Shown one piece after another: positions 17,323 to 26,118 of a stretch of DNA of 30,769 nt. Source of the stretch: an uncultured Lachnospiraceae bacterium (GTDB lineage: Bacteria; Bacillota; Clostridia; Lachnospirales; Lachnospiraceae); assembly GCA_910586025.1 (NCBI GenBank), contig CAJUIO010000036.1, positions 1 through 30,769 on the forward strand, read 5' to 3'. Below the pieces are notes generated by a model. That model did not search any database. It was not told where the DNA came from and saw nothing but the letters and a program-made list of their open reading frames with translations. The stretch's first letter is position 1, and each line of letters begins with the position of its first letter. Position numbers and translations under genes: made by a program.

Positions 17323-19560
17323 ATGTTACATGCAGAATCGAATTGTACCAGACCTAAATATGTCTGTGGGAATGAGAGAATAAAGCTGGTCGGGGCGATT
17401 GACGGAGGCTTTCCGGACTTTGGGCACCATCTGGAAAAGGAGATGGGCGGTCTGTGGCTTTATCCGGTAAAGCTCCTGGACGGCTTTTGGATGAGGGTTA
17501 CGGATAAAGATTCCCAGGGACTGGTAGACGGGTATATGACGGCGGGGGAATTCCACAACTATCCCCACAAGAATGTGTTTGTCTATTCCGGATCCACCAT
17601 GGGCCATACGCCGGTGGTGATAACGAGAAGTCAGATGATCCCTGACGGGATTGCGGGACTTAAGGTTACCTATGACTTTTTCCTTCCAAAGGAGAGCGCC
17701 CAGGGAAAGGGGCGCCGCCTTGCGGCAGACTTTCTCTTCCGCATAAACCTACGGCCCGACTGGCTTGCGGAGAATATGGATGTCGAGGACGGAAGGGATA
17801 TTCTGGAATGGGATGAGAAGGATCATGTGGTCCGGGGAAAGGATGAGAAAAATTCCTGGCATGTGATGATCGGATCTTCCGAGAAATTCTCCGGCTGTGT
17901 GACCGGAAACGAGTTTGGCCCTGAGATTACGGAGAGCCTGGGAGGGAGCTGCCGGATGAGCCGGGAGCTGTGCCTCGAACCGGGAGAGCATAAGCAGATT
18001 ACCTTTTATGTGGCCGGATCCTTCTGTTCCGGACAGGACTGTGAGGAGCAGTACAGGCAGCTGTGTTCCGAAACGGACTTTGAGGGCGAAAAGGCGTCAA
18101 GGCTTGAACGTCTCACGGAGCAGACCCGGCTCGATCTTGGAGGCTGTACCTTTGCGGGGAGCCGGAAGCTGGAGGAGATCTTTGACTGGATCAAGATCCA
18201 CACGGACTGGCTTACCCTTAAGGTGGACGGAATCGGAAGAGGAGTTACGGCGGGAATTCCGGAGTATGTGTGGTGGTTTGGCTGTGACAGCTGCTACGCC
18301 CTTCAGGGAATGATGATGCAGGGACAGTTTGAGCTGTGCAGGGATACCATCCGCCTGATTCTGGAATATTCAAAAAAATATAACGGAAACGGCAAAATTA
18401 TCCATGAGCTTCTGCCAAACGGTTTCTGTCCCAACACGGGAAACACTCAGGAGACGGCCCACTTCATCATTCTTTTGTGGGAGTATTATCAGTGGACGGG
18501 AGATAAGGAGATCCTCTCAGAGTGCTTTGATTATATCAGAATGGGAGTGAAGTGGTTAAAGGATCAGGATGAGGACGGGGATTTCTTCCCCACCGGTTAT
18601 GGGATCATTGAGATTGCCGGGCTGAATATGGAGATGATTGACACGGCTGTCTATACCTGCTGCGCTTACAGGTGCTTTGGGAGGATTGCGGAGACACTCG
18701 GACAAAGCGGTGATGTCAAAGCTTGGATGGAGCTGGCGGATCAGGCGCAGAAGGCGGTGAACGAGAAGCTCTGGGCCGAGGAGGAAGGACTGTTCTGTGA
18801 CTGCTTTGCGTCTCCTTTAAAGATCAGCGAAAAGAGAGATATCATTCTTGACCGGATGGAGCAGGCGGGAGAAAAAGAGGCGAAGGAGAGATTCCTGCAG
18901 CTTCTTGCGCAGCGCTGCGAAAGCGGCGGGGAGAATGGCGGGCAGCAGGAATACGGCTGGGTGCTGAACAAAAACTGGGTGATCAATGTACCTATGGAGA
19001 TGGGAATTGCGGACCGCAACAAGGCGGAAAGAGCCCTTGAGAGAATGGATACCGCCGAGTTCGTGGGAGAATGCGGCATGTATCTGGAAGGGCTTTTGAA
19101 GGGAGCGGCCATGACGATCAGTACGGGCGTTATGGCGGTGGCCCAGGCCAGATACGGTCATGCGGATCGGGCCTTCTCCCTGATAGAGAGGATGTTTGGG
19201 ACCTTTGGAGCTGCCACTCCGGGGTCGATCAGCGAGATGTCTCCCGACTACGGATGCTTTGTTCAGGCATGGACGGCTTACGGTGCGGTAGTACCGGTGG
19301 TAAAATACTTTTTCGGTATTCAGCCGGATGCGGCAGAAGGAAAAATCCGGATTGCGCCCATGCTTCCGAAGGCTTTTGAGCCTGCGGAAGGGAAGAGCTG
19401 CGGCCTCGAAAGGGTGAGGGTTCTGGACGGTGAGATCTCTATAAGGATCCGCCGGGAAAATGGCCGGAGTGTCTGTGAGGTGGAAAATCAGACCTCCGCA
19501 CAGGTGGATGCGGAGTGCTCCGGGATGGAGGTAAGGTTGACAAATTCCCTGAAAAAGTGA
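17323..19560 (+). CDS. Glycogen-debranching-like (alpha/alpha)6-barrel glycosidase, first paralogue
   Basis: This 745-residue protein has no signal peptide. The N-terminal third is probably a beta-sandwich and begins with the conserved block GAIDGGFPDFGHH. The rest resembles the six-hairpin barrel of amylo-alpha-1,6-glucosidase/debranching proteins: WWFGCD (Asp322), IIHE (Glu362), GIIEIAGLN (Glu430), ISEM (Glu638) followed by DYGCFVQAW. The acidic residues shared with the second paralogue (D322, E362, E430, E638) are catalytic candidates. The ATG at 17323 is chosen because GGGGGT precedes it; the earlier in-frame start lies inside the permease gene. The likely substrate is an alpha-glucoside, but it could equally be a phosphorylase or an unassigned family. 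The promoter of the LacI gene lies in its last bases. Confidence 0.65.
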   Translation: MLHAESNCTRPKYVCGNERIKLVGAIDGGFPDFGHHLEKEMGGLWLYPVKLLDGFWMRVTDKDSQGLVDGYMTAGEFHNYPHKNVFVYSGSTMGHTPVVITRSQMIPDGIAGLKVTYDFFLPKESAQGKGRRLAADFLFRINLRPDWLAENMDVEDGRDILEWDEKDHVVRGKDEKNSWHVMIGSSEKFSGCVTGNEFGPEITESLGGSCRMSRELCLEPGEHKQITFYVAGSFCSGQDCEEQYRQLCSETDFEGEKASRLERLTEQTRLDLGGCTFAGSRKLEEIFDWIKIHTDWLTLKVDGIGRGVTAGIPEYVWWFGCDSCYALQGMMMQGQFELCRDTIRLILEYSKKYNGNGKIIHELLPNGFCPNTGNTQETAHFIILLWEYYQWTGDKEILSECFDYIRMGVKWLKDQDEDGDFFPTGYGIIEIAGLNMEMIDTAVYTCCAYRCFGRIAETLGQSGDVKAWMELADQAQKAVNEKLWAEEEGLFCDCFASPLKISEKRDIILDRMEQAGEKEAKERFLQLLAQRCESGGENGGQQEYGWVLNKNWVINVPMEMGIADRNKAERALERMDTAEFVGECGMYLEGLLKGAAMTISTGVMAVAQARYGHADRAFSLIERMFGTFGAATPGSISEMSPDYGCFVQAWTAYGAVVPVVKYFFGIQPDAAEGKIRIAPMLPKAFEPAEGKSCGLERVRVLDGEISIRIRRENGRSVCEVENQTSAQVDAECSGMEVRLTNSLKK

Positions 19561-19566
19561 TATGAT
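19537..19566 (+). promoter_or_regulatory. Internal promoter of the LacI gene
   Basis: TTGACA (19537-19542) lies in the coding end of the debranching-like gene and TATGAT (19561-19566) directly follows its stop; the spacer is 18 bases. A LacI-type operator begins eight bases after the -10 box, the same geometry as at the binding-protein promoter. Confidence 0.6.
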
Positions 19567-19574
19567 TTTCATAT

Positions 19575-19587
19575 AAAAACGTTTTCG
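19575..19587. promoter_or_regulatory. LacI-type operator 3, autoregulatory
   Basis: AAAAACGTTTTCG is identical to operators 1 and 2 over 13 bases. It ends right at the ribosome site (GAGG, 19587-19590) of the LacI gene, so binding would block initiation of its own transcript. Confidence 0.7.
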
Positions 19588-19597
19588 AGGAATGAGT

Positions 19598-20623
19598 ATG
19601 GTTACGATCAGAGATGTGGCAAAGGAAGCGAAGGTTTCCATAGGAACGGTTTCCAGAGCATTTAACGGGTATCAGGATATTAACGAGGAGACTAAGGTTA
19701 AAATATTCGAGGTGGCAAAGGATCTTGGTTATGCCCCCAATGTGAATGCCAGAAGCATCTCCTCAAAGAAGACCAACAACATGGGGCTCATTATATCGGG
19801 TTTTTTGGAGAGTGACCGCAGGGACAGCTTTGTGCTGACGCTTCTCCAGGGAATTTACCGCTATGCCAATGAGCACTCGGTGGAGGTTGCTCTTTATACT
19901 ACGGATGCGGAACAACAGCAGAAAAAGACGTACGAGAGATTCTGTGCGGAGCACAGTATCTTCGGGGCCGTTCTCAGCGGTGTTGCCACCAATGATCCTT
20001 ATTTCCACGAGCTGGTGGAATCGGGGATGCCCTGTGTGCTGATTGACGTGTATATCAAGGGTGCGGGGCTTGGCTGTGTGTCAGTGGACAATATCAAGGC
20101 GGCGGATGATATCGCACAATATTTGATTGACTGCGGCCATCGGGATATTGTGGTGGTTCAGGGAAAGAAAGAGGCGGAGGTGACTACCTGCCGTATCGCC
20201 GGGATCTATACTGCCTTTAAGCGCAACGGCTTAGAGCTTACCAGGGAGAAGATCCTGACCTGTAACTACAGTGAATCGCAGACTTACCGCACGGTAAGGC
20301 AGTACATTGAAAAAAATGGAAAGGACTCGGGGACGGCGTTTCTGTGTCTGAGCGATATTATGGCCCTTGGAGCCATGAAGGCAATCCGAGACTTGGGCTA
20401 TGGCATACCGGAGGATTTCTCTGTCACGGGGTTTGACGGAATCCCCATAGCCGAATATACCACGCCGGGTCTTACCACCGTAGAGCAGGATGTGAGTATG
20501 ATGGGCTACAGTGCGGCCGCTCTTTTGCAGGAGCTGCGCAGGGATCAGAGCAAATCAAAAAGAATCTACGTGCCATACAGGCTTCAGAAAAGAGACAGCG
20601 TCAAGAGGCTGCAAAGCGACTGA
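19598..20623 (+). CDS. LacI-family transcriptional regulator
   Basis: This 341-residue repressor has the classic N-terminal helix-turn-helix VTIRDVAKEAKVSIGTVSRA (residues 2-21), a hinge region ARSISSKKT, and a periplasmic-binding-protein-like effector domain (VLSGVATNDPYF, VSVDNIKAA, FLCLSDIMALGAMKA, FSVTGFDGIPIAEY, TPGLTTVEQD). The ATG at 19598 is preferred over 19592 because the GAGG ribosome site is only one base from the latter. The expected operator (palindrome with central CG) occurs at its own promoter, before the binding-protein gene, and before the GH65 gene. It is therefore the probable local repressor, released by an imported alpha-glucoside or a product of it. Confidence 0.87.
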   Translation: MVTIRDVAKEAKVSIGTVSRAFNGYQDINEETKVKIFEVAKDLGYAPNVNARSISSKKTNNMGLIISGFLESDRRDSFVLTLLQGIYRYANEHSVEVALYTTDAEQQQKKTYERFCAEHSIFGAVLSGVATNDPYFHELVESGMPCVLIDVYIKGAGLGCVSVDNIKAADDIAQYLIDCGHRDIVVVQGKKEAEVTTCRIAGIYTAFKRNGLELTREKILTCNYSESQTYRTVRQYIEKNGKDSGTAFLCLSDIMALGAMKAIRDLGYGIPEDFSVTGFDGIPIAEYTTPGLTTVEQDVSMMGYSAAALLQELRRDQSKSKRIYVPYRLQKRDSVKRLQSD

Positions 20624-20678
20624 CTTTCATCTATAGTGGAGCGCCGCAAAACGGCGCATAAATATTTAGAAATGACAG

Positions 20679-20713
20679 ACAATAGAATTCTTGCATGGCG
20701 AGAATTCTATTGT
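20679..20713 (+). repeat. 12-base perfect inverted repeat before the GH65 gene
   Basis: ACAATAGAATTC (20679-20690) and GAATTCTATTGT (20702-20713) are exact reverse complements with 11 bases between. The right arm runs into TTTT. It could act as a weak terminator of the LacI transcript, an operator, or both. A shorter GC-rich hairpin (GCGCCG/CGGCGC) stands at 20641-20657. A weak promoter, TTGCAT at 20691 with TTTAAG at 20714, overlaps the repeat. Confidence 0.5.
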
Positions 20714-20726
20714 TTTAAGTGAACAC

Positions 20727-20739
20727 AAAAACGTTTTTG
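20727..20739. promoter_or_regulatory. LacI-type operator 4 (core AAAACGTTTT)
   Basis: AAAAACGTTTTTG shares the 10-base core and 12 of 13 bases with the other operators. It lies 21 bases before the chosen start of the GH65 gene and puts the fusion gene in the same regulon. Confidence 0.6.
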
Positions 20740-20759
20740 GAAAGGCGGGGCAAACGATT

Positions 20760-23700
20760 ATGGAAAATGAAAAGATCATAGACAGATGGAAAGATCAGAT
20801 TCGGAAGGGGGAGAAGGAAGGGTGGATCCTTGCCGAGGAAGGGTTTGATGAGGAACGTCTTAACAAATATGAGGCGATCTTCTGTCAGGGCAACGGTTAT
20901 CTGGGAGTGAGGGGCGCTCTGGAGGAGCGGTATACCGGGGAGGTAAGGAATTTGTTTGTGGCGGGGACCTTCGACCGGTTTTGCGAAAGCGAGGTGACGG
21001 AGCTTCCCAATTTTCCGGATATGACACAAATGGGCATCTATTTAGACGGGAAGCCTCTGTCCTTTTGCCGGGGAACTGTGCATGAATATCAGAGAGCTTT
21101 GAATCTGGAAAACGGCGAGAGTGTGCGGATCGCGGACTGGGAGGATGAGAGGGGCAGAAGGTTTTTGTTTATTTTCCGCCGGATGGTTTCTCTGCGGGAT
21201 GAGCATGTGATGGCATCCAGGGTGGAGATCTGCCCGGCAGACGGCGATGCCGAGATTAAGATTATGAGCGGGATCGACGGCAGGGCGGACAACAGCGGAA
21301 CTCAGCACTTCGTGGAGGGGGAGAAGAGGATGTTTGACCAGCGTTTTCTTCAGCTTCTGGTAAGGACGGCGGAGAGCGGAATAGATGCGGGATGCTTTTG
21401 CGCCCACAGATACCAAATCAACGGGCGGGAGGCGGACATGAGACTGCTTCCTGTTATGGAACGGCGTCAGATATTCTTAAGTGCGTCCTGCACGGTCAGA
21501 CAGGGAGAGGTTTTGGCCGTGGAGAAAATCTCCTGTGTCTACACGTCCAGAGACCTGGAATTCGCATTGCAAGGTGAACGGGTGGATGGGAGCGGAAAAA
21601 TTGCGCAGGCCGGTCTTCGTAAGGTGAGAGAGGCCTGGGAGAAGGGATACGAGAGCCTCATTCGTGAGAGCGGGAGAGCCTGGAAGGAGCTCTGGGAGAG
21701 GCAGGACGTGAGGATCCTTTCAGAGAAGCCTTTTGACCAGACTGCCCTGCGTTTTGCCCTGTATCATCTGAATATCATGGTAAAAAAAGAAGATGAGAGG
21801 ATGGGAATCGGCGCAAAGGCGCTCAGCGGGGAAGGCTACAAAGGACATTCCTTCTGGGACACGGAGGTGTTTTTGCTGCCCTATTATCTCCTGACACAGC
21901 CCGAGACGGCAGGGGGACTTGTCGGCTACCGCTATCTGGGACTTGAGGGAGCCAGAAGAAAGGCGCGGCAGTACGGATATCAGGGAGCCATGTACCCGTG
22001 GGAGGCGGCCTGGATCGATGACGGGGAGGTCACGCCTGTGGAGGGACCTGCGGACGTGGTGACGGGAAAGCCCATTATTTACTGGACCGGCGTACAGGAA
22101 CAGCATATCACGGCGGATGTGGCATTTGCGGCATGGCAGTACTATAAAGCGACGGAGGATACGGACTTTCTGCTGGAAAAGGGCTTTGAGATGATCATGG
22201 ATACGGCAAGGTTCTGGGTGAGCAGACTGGATTTTGACCGGGACAGGGGACGCTATGTGATCCGATGCGTGATTGGACCGGACGAGTACAAGGAGCATGT
22301 GGACAATGATGTGTACACTAATTATATGGCGCACTACAATATGCGCCTTGCCCTGGAGCTGGTGCGTCGTTTCCGCGGCTCTGTGCTTCCCGCGCAGAGG
22401 GAGGTTTATGAGCGCCTTCGGGATAAGCTGGGACTGGAGCGTCTGGAGAGAGAGCTTGAAGAGAAGATCCCCAATCTGTATCTGCCTGTACCGGACAGTC
22501 AGACCGGGATTATCCCTCAGTGCGACGGCTATTTCGAATTGGAGGAGCTGGACATCAGAGGATATAAGGAGAGCGAAAAGGTTCTGACGATCTACGAGGA
22601 TCTGAGTCAGGAACAGATTAATTCCTATCAGATCGCAAAGCAGGGAGATTTGGTGGTGCTGATGTTCCTGATGCCGGAGCTGTTTGACGAAAAGACCAGG
22701 GGGCGGAACTACCGTTTTTATGAGGACAGAACGCTCCACGATTCCTCCCTGAGCAAGTCCACGCACAGTATACTGGCCTGCGATCTGGGGCTTATGGAGG
22801 AGGCTTACCGGCTTTTCCAGGGTGCCTGCAGGGTGGATCTTGGGAGCGATAAAAGATCCTCGGATGCGGGGATTCACAGCGCGTCCATGGGAGGTATCTG
22901 GCAGGCTGCGGTCATGGGCTTTGGCGGCGTGCGCATGGAGGAAGGGATGCTTCACATAAGACCTTCGCTTCCAAAGGAGTGGGATGAGCTTGTCTTTCCT
23001 CTTGTATGGAAAGGAAGAAAGCTTCTGGTGCGTGCGGACCGGGAAACCGTCACGGTGGAGAACGACGGGCCTGCGGTGGAGATCATACTGTGCGGGAAAA
23101 GAATTCTGGCCGGTGAGAGAACCGTTGTGGAGAACGGAACCTCTGCTGAAAAAAGGGGAGAGGAGCCCGGCTGTGCGGCCGGCAGGTATGAGGCGGTTAT
23201 TTTTGACCTGGACGGCGTGATCTGTCACACGGATAATTATCATTATCAGGCATGGAAGAAGCTGGCGGATCGTCTGGGCATTGCTTTTGATCAGAAGATC
23301 AATAACCGTCTGCGGGGCGTGAGCCGGATGGAGAGCCTTGAGATCATATTGGAAGGTTTTGACGGGACATTCACGCAGGAGGAAAAGGAGAGTCTGGCGC
23401 AAGAGAAAAATGACGCTTACAGAGAGCTTTTGAAAACCATGAGTCCTCAGGATCTCGGCGGAGAAGTTAAGAGTACCCTGGAGGAGCTTCGAAGGAGAGG
23501 GCTTGGGCTTGCTATCGGTTCTTCCAGCAAAAATGCGGCCTTTATTCTTGAGAGGATCGGACTTGGCGGTTTCTTCGATGCGGTATCGGACGGGACAATG
23601 ATCACAAGATCAAAGCCGGACCCGGAGGTCTTCTTAAAGGCGGCGCAAATGCTTGGTGCGGATCCGGTAAAATGTCTTGTGGTGGAGGATGCCGAGGCGG

Positions 23701-23825
23701 GATTACAGGCGGCAAAGGCGGCAGGTATGGATGCTGCAGGGATCGGAGAAGCGTCACGGAGCGATATTGCGGATTACAGACTGGAAAGCTTTTCACAGCT
23801 TTTGGAGCTGCGGCAGGACAGATAG
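20760..23825 (+). CDS. GH65 glycoside phosphorylase fused to beta-phosphoglucomutase
   Basis: This 1021-residue protein joins two enzymes. Residues 1 to about 785 form a GH65 phosphorylase (maltose/kojibiose/nigerose/trehalose type), which splits an alpha-glucoside with phosphate to beta-glucose-1-phosphate. Markers are YEAIFCQGNGYLGVRG near residue 36, HSFWDTEVFLLPYY, the catalytic acid Glu509 in IGPDEY, and the phosphate site HDSSLSKS (660-667). Residues about 808-1021 form a HAD-type beta-phosphoglucomutase with FDLDGV (nucleophile Asp816, acid/base Asp818), GSSSKN, KPDPEVF and VVEDAEAG; it converts beta-glucose-1-phosphate to glucose-6-phosphate. A roughly 20-residue charged, Gly-rich linker separates them. 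The ATG at 20760 is chosen because earlier in-frame starts fall inside the operator. Which disaccharide is cleaved is not readable. Confidence 0.88.
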   Translation: MENEKIIDRWKDQIRKGEKEGWILAEEGFDEERLNKYEAIFCQGNGYLGVRGALEERYTGEVRNLFVAGTFDRFCESEVTELPNFPDMTQMGIYLDGKPLSFCRGTVHEYQRALNLENGESVRIADWEDERGRRFLFIFRRMVSLRDEHVMASRVEICPADGDAEIKIMSGIDGRADNSGTQHFVEGEKRMFDQRFLQLLVRTAESGIDAGCFCAHRYQINGREADMRLLPVMERRQIFLSASCTVRQGEVLAVEKISCVYTSRDLEFALQGERVDGSGKIAQAGLRKVREAWEKGYESLIRESGRAWKELWERQDVRILSEKPFDQTALRFALYHLNIMVKKEDERMGIGAKALSGEGYKGHSFWDTEVFLLPYYLLTQPETAGGLVGYRYLGLEGARRKARQYGYQGAMYPWEAAWIDDGEVTPVEGPADVVTGKPIIYWTGVQEQHITADVAFAAWQYYKATEDTDFLLEKGFEMIMDTARFWVSRLDFDRDRGRYVIRCVIGPDEYKEHVDNDVYTNYMAHYNMRLALELVRRFRGSVLPAQREVYERLRDKLGLERLERELEEKIPNLYLPVPDSQTGIIPQCDGYFELEELDIRGYKESEKVLTIYEDLSQEQINSYQIAKQGDLVVLMFLMPELFDEKTRGRNYRFYEDRTLHDSSLSKSTHSILACDLGLMEEAYRLFQGACRVDLGSDKRSSDAGIHSASMGGIWQAAVMGFGGVRMEEGMLHIRPSLPKEWDELVFPLVWKGRKLLVRADRETVTVENDGPAVEIILCGKRILAGERTVVENGTSAEKRGEEPGCAAGRYEAVIFDLDGVICHTDNYHYQAWKKLADRLGIAFDQKINNRLRGVSRMESLEIILEGFDGTFTQEEKESLAQEKNDAYRELLKTMSPQDLGGEVKSTLEELRRRGLGLAIGSSSKNAAFILERIGLGGFFDAVSDGTMITRSKPDPEVFLKAAQMLGADPVKCLVVEDAEAGLQAAKAAGMDAAGIGEASRSDIADYRLESFSQLLELRQDR

Positions 23826-23844
23826 CGGGAAGGAGGAGATGAAA

Positions 23845-26118
23845 ATGCCGGAGAAACTACCGGAAATTGTGCGAAATCAGCCGGAGGATAAACCTTATTT
23901 AGTGACGGGACACAGGCTCTACATGATAGGAGCGCAGGACGGAGGCTTTCCTCAAAGGGGCGAGCATATGCCTCATGAGATGTGGGGCATCTGGCTTCCG
24001 CCCATCAAGCTGTTTAATGGCTTCTGGCTTTGGCTTGAGGATGACTGGATTGGAAAGGCGGACCGCTTTGTGATGGAGCCCTTTGGGTGCCGGTTTGTCT
24101 ATGAGAGAAAGGAGATAGAGCTGGAACGCTTCCAGTGGGCGGCCCACACAAGGGGAGCAATGGCGTTGGAGCTTACGGTGCGTAATCTGACGCAGGCTCC
24201 GGTTCAAAAGAGTCTTGCCCTGGTGATCGAGTCGAATCTGATGCCTGTGTGGCTCTCGGAGCGGATGGGAAGAAAAGACGGAAGGGATACTGTCAGATGT
24301 GACAGGGAAAGTGGGCTTATCACCTGGAAGGATGCGGAAAATCCCTGGTCTGCGGCAATGATCTGCGACCAGCCCATGGAAGCCTTTGAGCTGTTTGGAG
24401 ACGACCGGGCGCACAGCGTGCGGCAGACATGCGATACGGCAGATAAAGACGGCCGTATTAAGGAGTATAGGAATGAGAATACAAGCTGCTGCAAAGCTAC
24501 CTTTTCCCTGAGACTGGCGGCAGGAGAGAGCAGAAGGGTCTCCTTTTTCTTTGGAGGCTCTGAGAGTTCTGAGGAAGAGGCCGGGGAACAGGCAAGGACG
24601 CTGAGGGAAAACAGGGAAGAGCTTTTGGAGGAGAAGAAGGAAAGATACAGGAAGCTTGGAGGGAGAGCGTCTTTGTCCTTTGCCGGGGAGCCTGTCCTTG
24701 AACATATGTACCACTGGAACCAGTATATTAACGACTGGATTCAGCGCGATATTCCCGGTGTGGGAGAGGGAGTTGTGGCCGGCTATGCGGAGTTCCCCTG
24801 GTGGTTTGGAAACGACACGAACTATATTCTTCCCGCTCTTCTCATGCAGGGAGAGGTGGAAATCTGTAAGGAGACACTGCGGCTTTTGAGGAGAGCCTCC
24901 CTTGAGGTGAACGGAAACGGGAGAGTTATCCATGAGATGTCGAATAACGGCGTGGTATTTTACGAGGGCATGACCACGGAGACACCGCAGTTTGCGGATT
25001 GTGTCTGGCAGATATACTGCTTCGAGGGAGAGAGAACCTTTCTGGAAGAAATGTATGATTTCTGCAAGGAAGGGATGCGGTGGATCGAGTCGGTCAGCGA
25101 GGAGGGACTGCCAAGAGGCTACGGCATCAGCGAGATTGCGGGGCTTGACTGTATGTGCTGTGATGTGGCGATTCTTGCGGTGAGAGGCTACGAGGTCATG
25201 AGCAAGATGGCGGGGGCACTTAAAAGAGAGGAGGATGCCGCTTACTTTGAAGAAAAGTTCCGCACCTCGTGGGATATTTTTCACAGAGAGTTTTTTGTTC
25301 CGGAAACAGGATTTTACGGCGATATGGTGGCTACCGGCAGGGAGATCATTGAGAGGGCGGAGTCGTGGAAGCACTCTCTTAAGAGCTTTCCCATCACACC
25401 CGAGGACGAGATAGAGGGGGAGGACAGCTGCAGGCAGGACAAATCTCCAAGGGAGAAGAGGGAGAAGGAGCGGCTTGGTCAGAGGATGGCGGATGTGATT
25501 ACTCTGGCGAAGGAAACCGGAACGGAGAGAAGAAGGGCGTATCAGCTCTTTGGGCTTGGACACTCCACCATAGCGGTGGAATTCGGCTATGTCACGGGAA
25601 AGCAGGCAAGAGAGCTTCTGGCAGCCCAGGAACAGTGGAGGGAAAAGGAATGCTTTCAGATAGACGGGATCATGCCTCTGGCCCTTGGGAGGCGGATGCA
25701 GGCTTACGGTTACAGCAGGGAGCCGGAAAAGGTTATGCAGGTGCTGAGGCAGACAGGGGAGGGATTTGGTGCCGTGATGCCGGGAGCCACCAGTGAGATT
25801 TACCCTGACAGGGGCTGTTTTGTCCAGGGCTGGAACAGCTTCGCCACCATGTGGCCGTATTTCAGTGTTATTTTCGGAGTGCGTCCCCGGGCGGGAGAAA
25901 AGGAGCTGATCCTGCAGCCCTGTATCTGCCCGGATATGGGGAAGATTTCCCTGACCGGAGTGATGATTGCGGGCCGGCCCTTCTCGTTCTTCCTTGACTT
26001 TGAGGAAGGGAGGGGGAGGATCCGGGTTGAGATTCCTTCTTCGGAGTGGAGAGTGAACCTTGTGTGGGAGGATGAGGAGGCCCCGGGGCCTGAGATTGTG
26101 GCGGAGGTATGTGACTGA
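23845..26118 (+). CDS. Glycogen-debranching-like (alpha/alpha)6-barrel glycosidase, second paralogue
   Basis: This 757-residue protein is homologous to the protein at 17323 over its full length. Shared blocks are GAQDGGFPQRGEH, WWFGND (Asp324), NGNGRVIHE, ISEIAGLD (Glu430), and TSEI (Glu651) followed by DRGCFVQGW. An extra acidic, Lys/Glu-rich insert near residues 520-550 is absent from the first copy. There is no signal peptide. AGGAGG lies 8 bases before the ATG at 23845; the ATG at 23839 is only two bases from it. It follows the GH65 fusion by 19 bases, so the two are co-transcribed under operator 4. The function is probably hydrolysis or phosphorolysis of an alpha-linked oligosaccharide; the reaction is inferred, not shown. 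Confidence 0.65.
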   Translation: MPEKLPEIVRNQPEDKPYLVTGHRLYMIGAQDGGFPQRGEHMPHEMWGIWLPPIKLFNGFWLWLEDDWIGKADRFVMEPFGCRFVYERKEIELERFQWAAHTRGAMALELTVRNLTQAPVQKSLALVIESNLMPVWLSERMGRKDGRDTVRCDRESGLITWKDAENPWSAAMICDQPMEAFELFGDDRAHSVRQTCDTADKDGRIKEYRNENTSCCKATFSLRLAAGESRRVSFFFGGSESSEEEAGEQARTLRENREELLEEKKERYRKLGGRASLSFAGEPVLEHMYHWNQYINDWIQRDIPGVGEGVVAGYAEFPWWFGNDTNYILPALLMQGEVEICKETLRLLRRASLEVNGNGRVIHEMSNNGVVFYEGMTTETPQFADCVWQIYCFEGERTFLEEMYDFCKEGMRWIESVSEEGLPRGYGISEIAGLDCMCCDVAILAVRGYEVMSKMAGALKREEDAAYFEEKFRTSWDIFHREFFVPETGFYGDMVATGREIIERAESWKHSLKSFPITPEDEIEGEDSCRQDKSPREKREKERLGQRMADVITLAKETGTERRRAYQLFGLGHSTIAVEFGYVTGKQARELLAAQEQWREKECFQIDGIMPLALGRRMQAYGYSREPEKVMQVLRQTGEGFGAVMPGATSEIYPDRGCFVQGWNSFATMWPYFSVIFGVRPRAGEKELILQPCICPDMGKISLTGVMIAGRPFSFFLDFEEGRGRIRVEIPSSEWRVNLVWEDEEAPGPEIVAEVCD

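Noticed and set aside
20641..20657. GCGCCG/CGGCGC hairpin as the terminator of the LacI gene
   Set aside because: The stem is only six pairs and is followed by ATAAATATTT rather than a T-run, so it is mentioned only beside the stronger repeat downstream.
21720..23402. 560-codon open frame on the minus strand inside the GH65 fusion gene
   Set aside because: The protein is rich in Arg, His, Pro and Leu with no domain pattern. It is the mirror of a well-supported plus-strand gene.
23899..25563. 554-codon open frame on the minus strand inside the second debranching-like gene
   Set aside because: It has the same shadow composition and no motif, while the plus strand carries conserved blocks shared with a paralogue.
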